In this document: piece by piece, positions 61,684 through 64,000 of the stretch
Layout: each line of letters starts with the position of its first letter
Position numbering within the stretch: position 1 is the stretch's first letter
Source: Nemania diffusa
Lineage: Eukaryota > Ascomycota > Sordariomycetes > Xylariales > Xylariaceae
Assembly (NCBI GenBank): GCA_038501195.1
Contig: JBBPUQ010000006.1
Location: 1,488,001 to 1,552,000, forward strand
Direction: 5' to 3'
Length of the DNA stretch: 64,000 nucleotides
The notes under the pieces: generated by a model
The model's database searches: none
Told to the model about the DNA's origin: nothing
Seen by the model: the letters and a program-made list of their open reading frames with translations, nothing else
Made by a program: the position numbers and the translations under genes

Positions 61684-64000
61684 TTAGGCTAGTACCACAG
61701 TCCTCCATTGCGGCCTAAGTTTCACCCATTCCTCTGAATATACGACCCCTACAGCTAGACGAGTGCAAACACTATCCTTCTCTTCCATTACCATCACAAG
61801 AAGACACAGTTCATTCAAGTGGTGTATGGGTAGACTGGATCGTTCCCCCTTGTTCCACTGCATGAATCTCTTGGAAGAGCAGACACCTAGGAGTACGACA
61901 AGGCACTCTCTCCCCTTCTTGAACACGTCAAATGTCAGCTGCGGAGCCATAGCCATGGTGATACCGACGGGAATGCCATCTTTATTTTGAATGGCACACC
62001 CGCTGAGTTGTTTTCGAGGCGGTATCCTGAGCCACATACGCCCAAATGGCCCAACTTTCAAGTATGCACAGGCGGTGTTGAATATTAGACTGTTGGGGAT
62101 TTCTTCTGCAAGAGTGCTAGCTTCTGGGGATAGATTCTCTAGTTGTCGTCTGGTTTCAAGATCTTGGGCGGTTGTAGGTGGCCACCACTGGGTATCGGTA
62201 TGCTCCTCCAAGTTTCGTAAAGCTGCGAAAGCGGTCGCGTCCTCGGAAAGGTCGTGGAGTCGTTCCGTCCGTGGAGTACGGGCCGTAGAAGGTGGCCAGG
62301 GATGAGAGGCATCACCTTCCCGTGCTTTATGATGTCCCCAGTCCCAGACATGCTTTGTGAGCTCGTCTAGCTCTCCAGCCCCGACAGTCATCGGATCATC
62401 AGATATTGAAGATGGCCACCATGAAGTTGCTGCCTCCTTGATTACCTTAAGAGCAGCCCGTTTTTGTTTTGTAAGGTAGTGTTCTAGAGACAGATGTTGC
62501 TCTCTGATAGGTCTAAGCCCGTCTTTCGGATCAGACACAAAAAAATTGACAAAACTTGCCTCTACTTGCGAGACTCTCCATCCTAGAAATATACCTGGTG
62601 CGATTGTCCAGTCTGTATCCCACGTTGCCCTGCTGTCCCAAGATGCCCAGCTCCAGCTTGGCACATTATCAACCACCCGTTTCGTCCCCATGAAACCAGG
62701 TTCGGGAACCCAACGTAAAGACTCGGTGAAAAATTCCTCAGGATGACCTTGAAAGATTGGTCTCTTGAGCCTCGTCTCTAGTACGTTTACTACACCCGCG
62801 AATGCGCGCAAGACATCCTCGGGGAATGTGAGTTTCCTCGGACTGAACTGGGCTATCACCTTGGAATAAGTTGCGAAGGAGTCTACGCCAAAATCCCACT
62901 CGCGTCGTTCTTGTATTTCCCAAGGGCCCGCCTTTTCCCATTCCATTCCATTCTCATCTTCTGGCTTTTCTTGCCACCTCTGTTTCATACAATTGCCGTA
63001 GACTTGGCCTGCATCGAAGTAGATTTTACGCTTTGACAAGGCTCTCTCCTGAAAAGTCCAACCTCTGGAGTCCCACGTCGATTCTGAAATGGCCATATCG
63101 ATGAGTGTTGGTCTGGCCTCTCCTACCGGGTTCGACATAGTCGGTAGTAAATCCCACTACGACACATAGAATTAGTTATCACCACCAAGAAAGTGGTTTG
63201 GAAAGAATTTTCTCCCCTAGCAGTGTGAAGAGCTTTGAAGATATAGCTGGGGCCCGAGAAGGGGCCTCTATATTTGAGTCGGTGAAGCAAGTAGATAATA
63301 ACCCCAAGAATTACTTACACTCCGGTTGTGGAAGCTCTGGTGGCGTGGTCGGTAGGGAAGCCCTACTAGGCCGGGTATAGGGCCGTCCCCAAGAGCAACG
63401 ATTGTTAGAAATGCACGATCGTATATCACGCCCATGGCATTAATGTGCTGTTCTTTCAGCTCTAAATCGTTTTGCACGATGCAGAAGCGGTCAACCCAGA
63501 GATATCGCTGCCCAATCTCGACACACAAGCTAATAGCATCCGCTACCACTTCTGGTAGGATTGAGTCGTTTAGACTATCGGGCTCTTCTAGATCTTTTAT
63601 GTTTTCGAGCCGGAGCTGCAAATTCTGCTTTTCTGGCGAAGACGATGCGGCACTCCAGACGTAGCTCAGGGCGACGTACTCGACCTTTGACTGTGGCAGG
63701 ACTACTCGTCGCTCGAGGACATCGATCAATCGAAACCCCTCCGGCACGTTTACCGAGGATGGGAACCACGAATCACCGCACGCCCCTCCATGCTCCTGAG
63801 TGCAGCGATGAAGCCATTTGGTAATCTGGCTCGTATCCATGACTTTCCTCTCCCACGGGACGACCTGTGAAAGATCGTAGCACCACTTCTCGTACCGGAG
63901 AACGAGCTCGGTGACGCCCGGCTGGTATGTCCATGAATTCTCACCTATCGGGGCCGTGGCGATACAGATGGCGAGCACGCACTTCTGCAGCCAGGGCACC
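61684..64000 (-). CDS. HET-domain protein (5' end beyond window)
   Basis: Heterokaryon-incompatibility (HET) domain protein of the kind used in fungal self/non-self recognition and programmed cell death. Visible exons are 64000-63319 (partial) and 63156-61684, with a 162-base intron (GTAAGT donor, AACTAATTC branch, CGTAG acceptor). About 717 residues are seen; the true start lies outside the window. HET motifs in order are VEYVALSYVWS, RYLWVDRFCIVQND, and SRGWTFQERALSKRKIYF in the second exon. Splicing joins FHNRS to WDLLPTMSNP in frame. The usual WG in the first motif is WS here. The C-terminal part carries three WWP-type repeats about 39 residues apart (roughly 62110-62430). A GTG near 63999 is not a credible start. 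The target and partner are unknown. Confidence 0.88.

Overview
The window reads as nuclear DNA of a filamentous ascomycete (Pezizomycotina, most likely a sordariomycete; this placement is inference from gene content). Genes carry short introns (mostly 49-100 bases) with GTAAGT/GTGAGT-type donors, CTAAC or CTGAC branch sites and AG acceptors. Malate synthase ends in a peroxisomal SKL signal. HET-domain, F-box-like and Clr5-domain proteins of the kinds expanded in these fungi are present. No tRNA, rRNA, CRISPR array, intact transposon or organellar gene was found by eye.

Layout. The left edge holds the N-terminal part of SMC5 (minus strand, cut by the window edge), divergent from a five-exon Hsl1/Gin4/Nim1-type kinase with a C-terminal KA1-like domain (2384-6312). 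A complete four-exon malate synthase follows (8643-10847). From 10.8 to 26.0 kb the DNA is almost gene-free. Its first part is AT-rich, and the only supported gene in it is a 90-residue Clr5-domain protein (17441-17928). A conserved fungal protein of unknown function, 929 residues in three exons, lies on the minus strand at 25960-28856.

The central block is housekeeping. A roadblock/LC7 protein (33853-34451, minus) is head-to-head with the rRNA-processing gene IPI1 (34924-36047, plus). Next come a DED1-like DEAD-box helicase with a long, apparently intron-bearing leader (38051-40027, plus) and a Pho85-type (Pcl) cyclin (43997-46136, minus). Then about 12 kb holds little coding DNA, with one weak spliced candidate at 54.9-55.5 kb and an AT-rich stretch after it.

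The right end holds the mitochondrial magnesium channel MRS2 (58183-59875, minus), an F-box-like protein (60484-61569, plus) and a HET-domain protein (61684 to the edge, minus), the last two convergent.

No operon-like pathway links these genes. The main oddities are an MRS2 protein whose GMN selectivity motif reads GAN, a threefold WWP repeat in the HET protein, deviant helicase motifs and a possible out-of-frame C-terminal tail on the DED1-like gene, a run of three hairpins at 49.1-49.2 kb, and TACC/GGTA tracts scattered through intergenic DNA. All splice sites were assigned by reading frame, consensus and remembered protein families, without transcript data.
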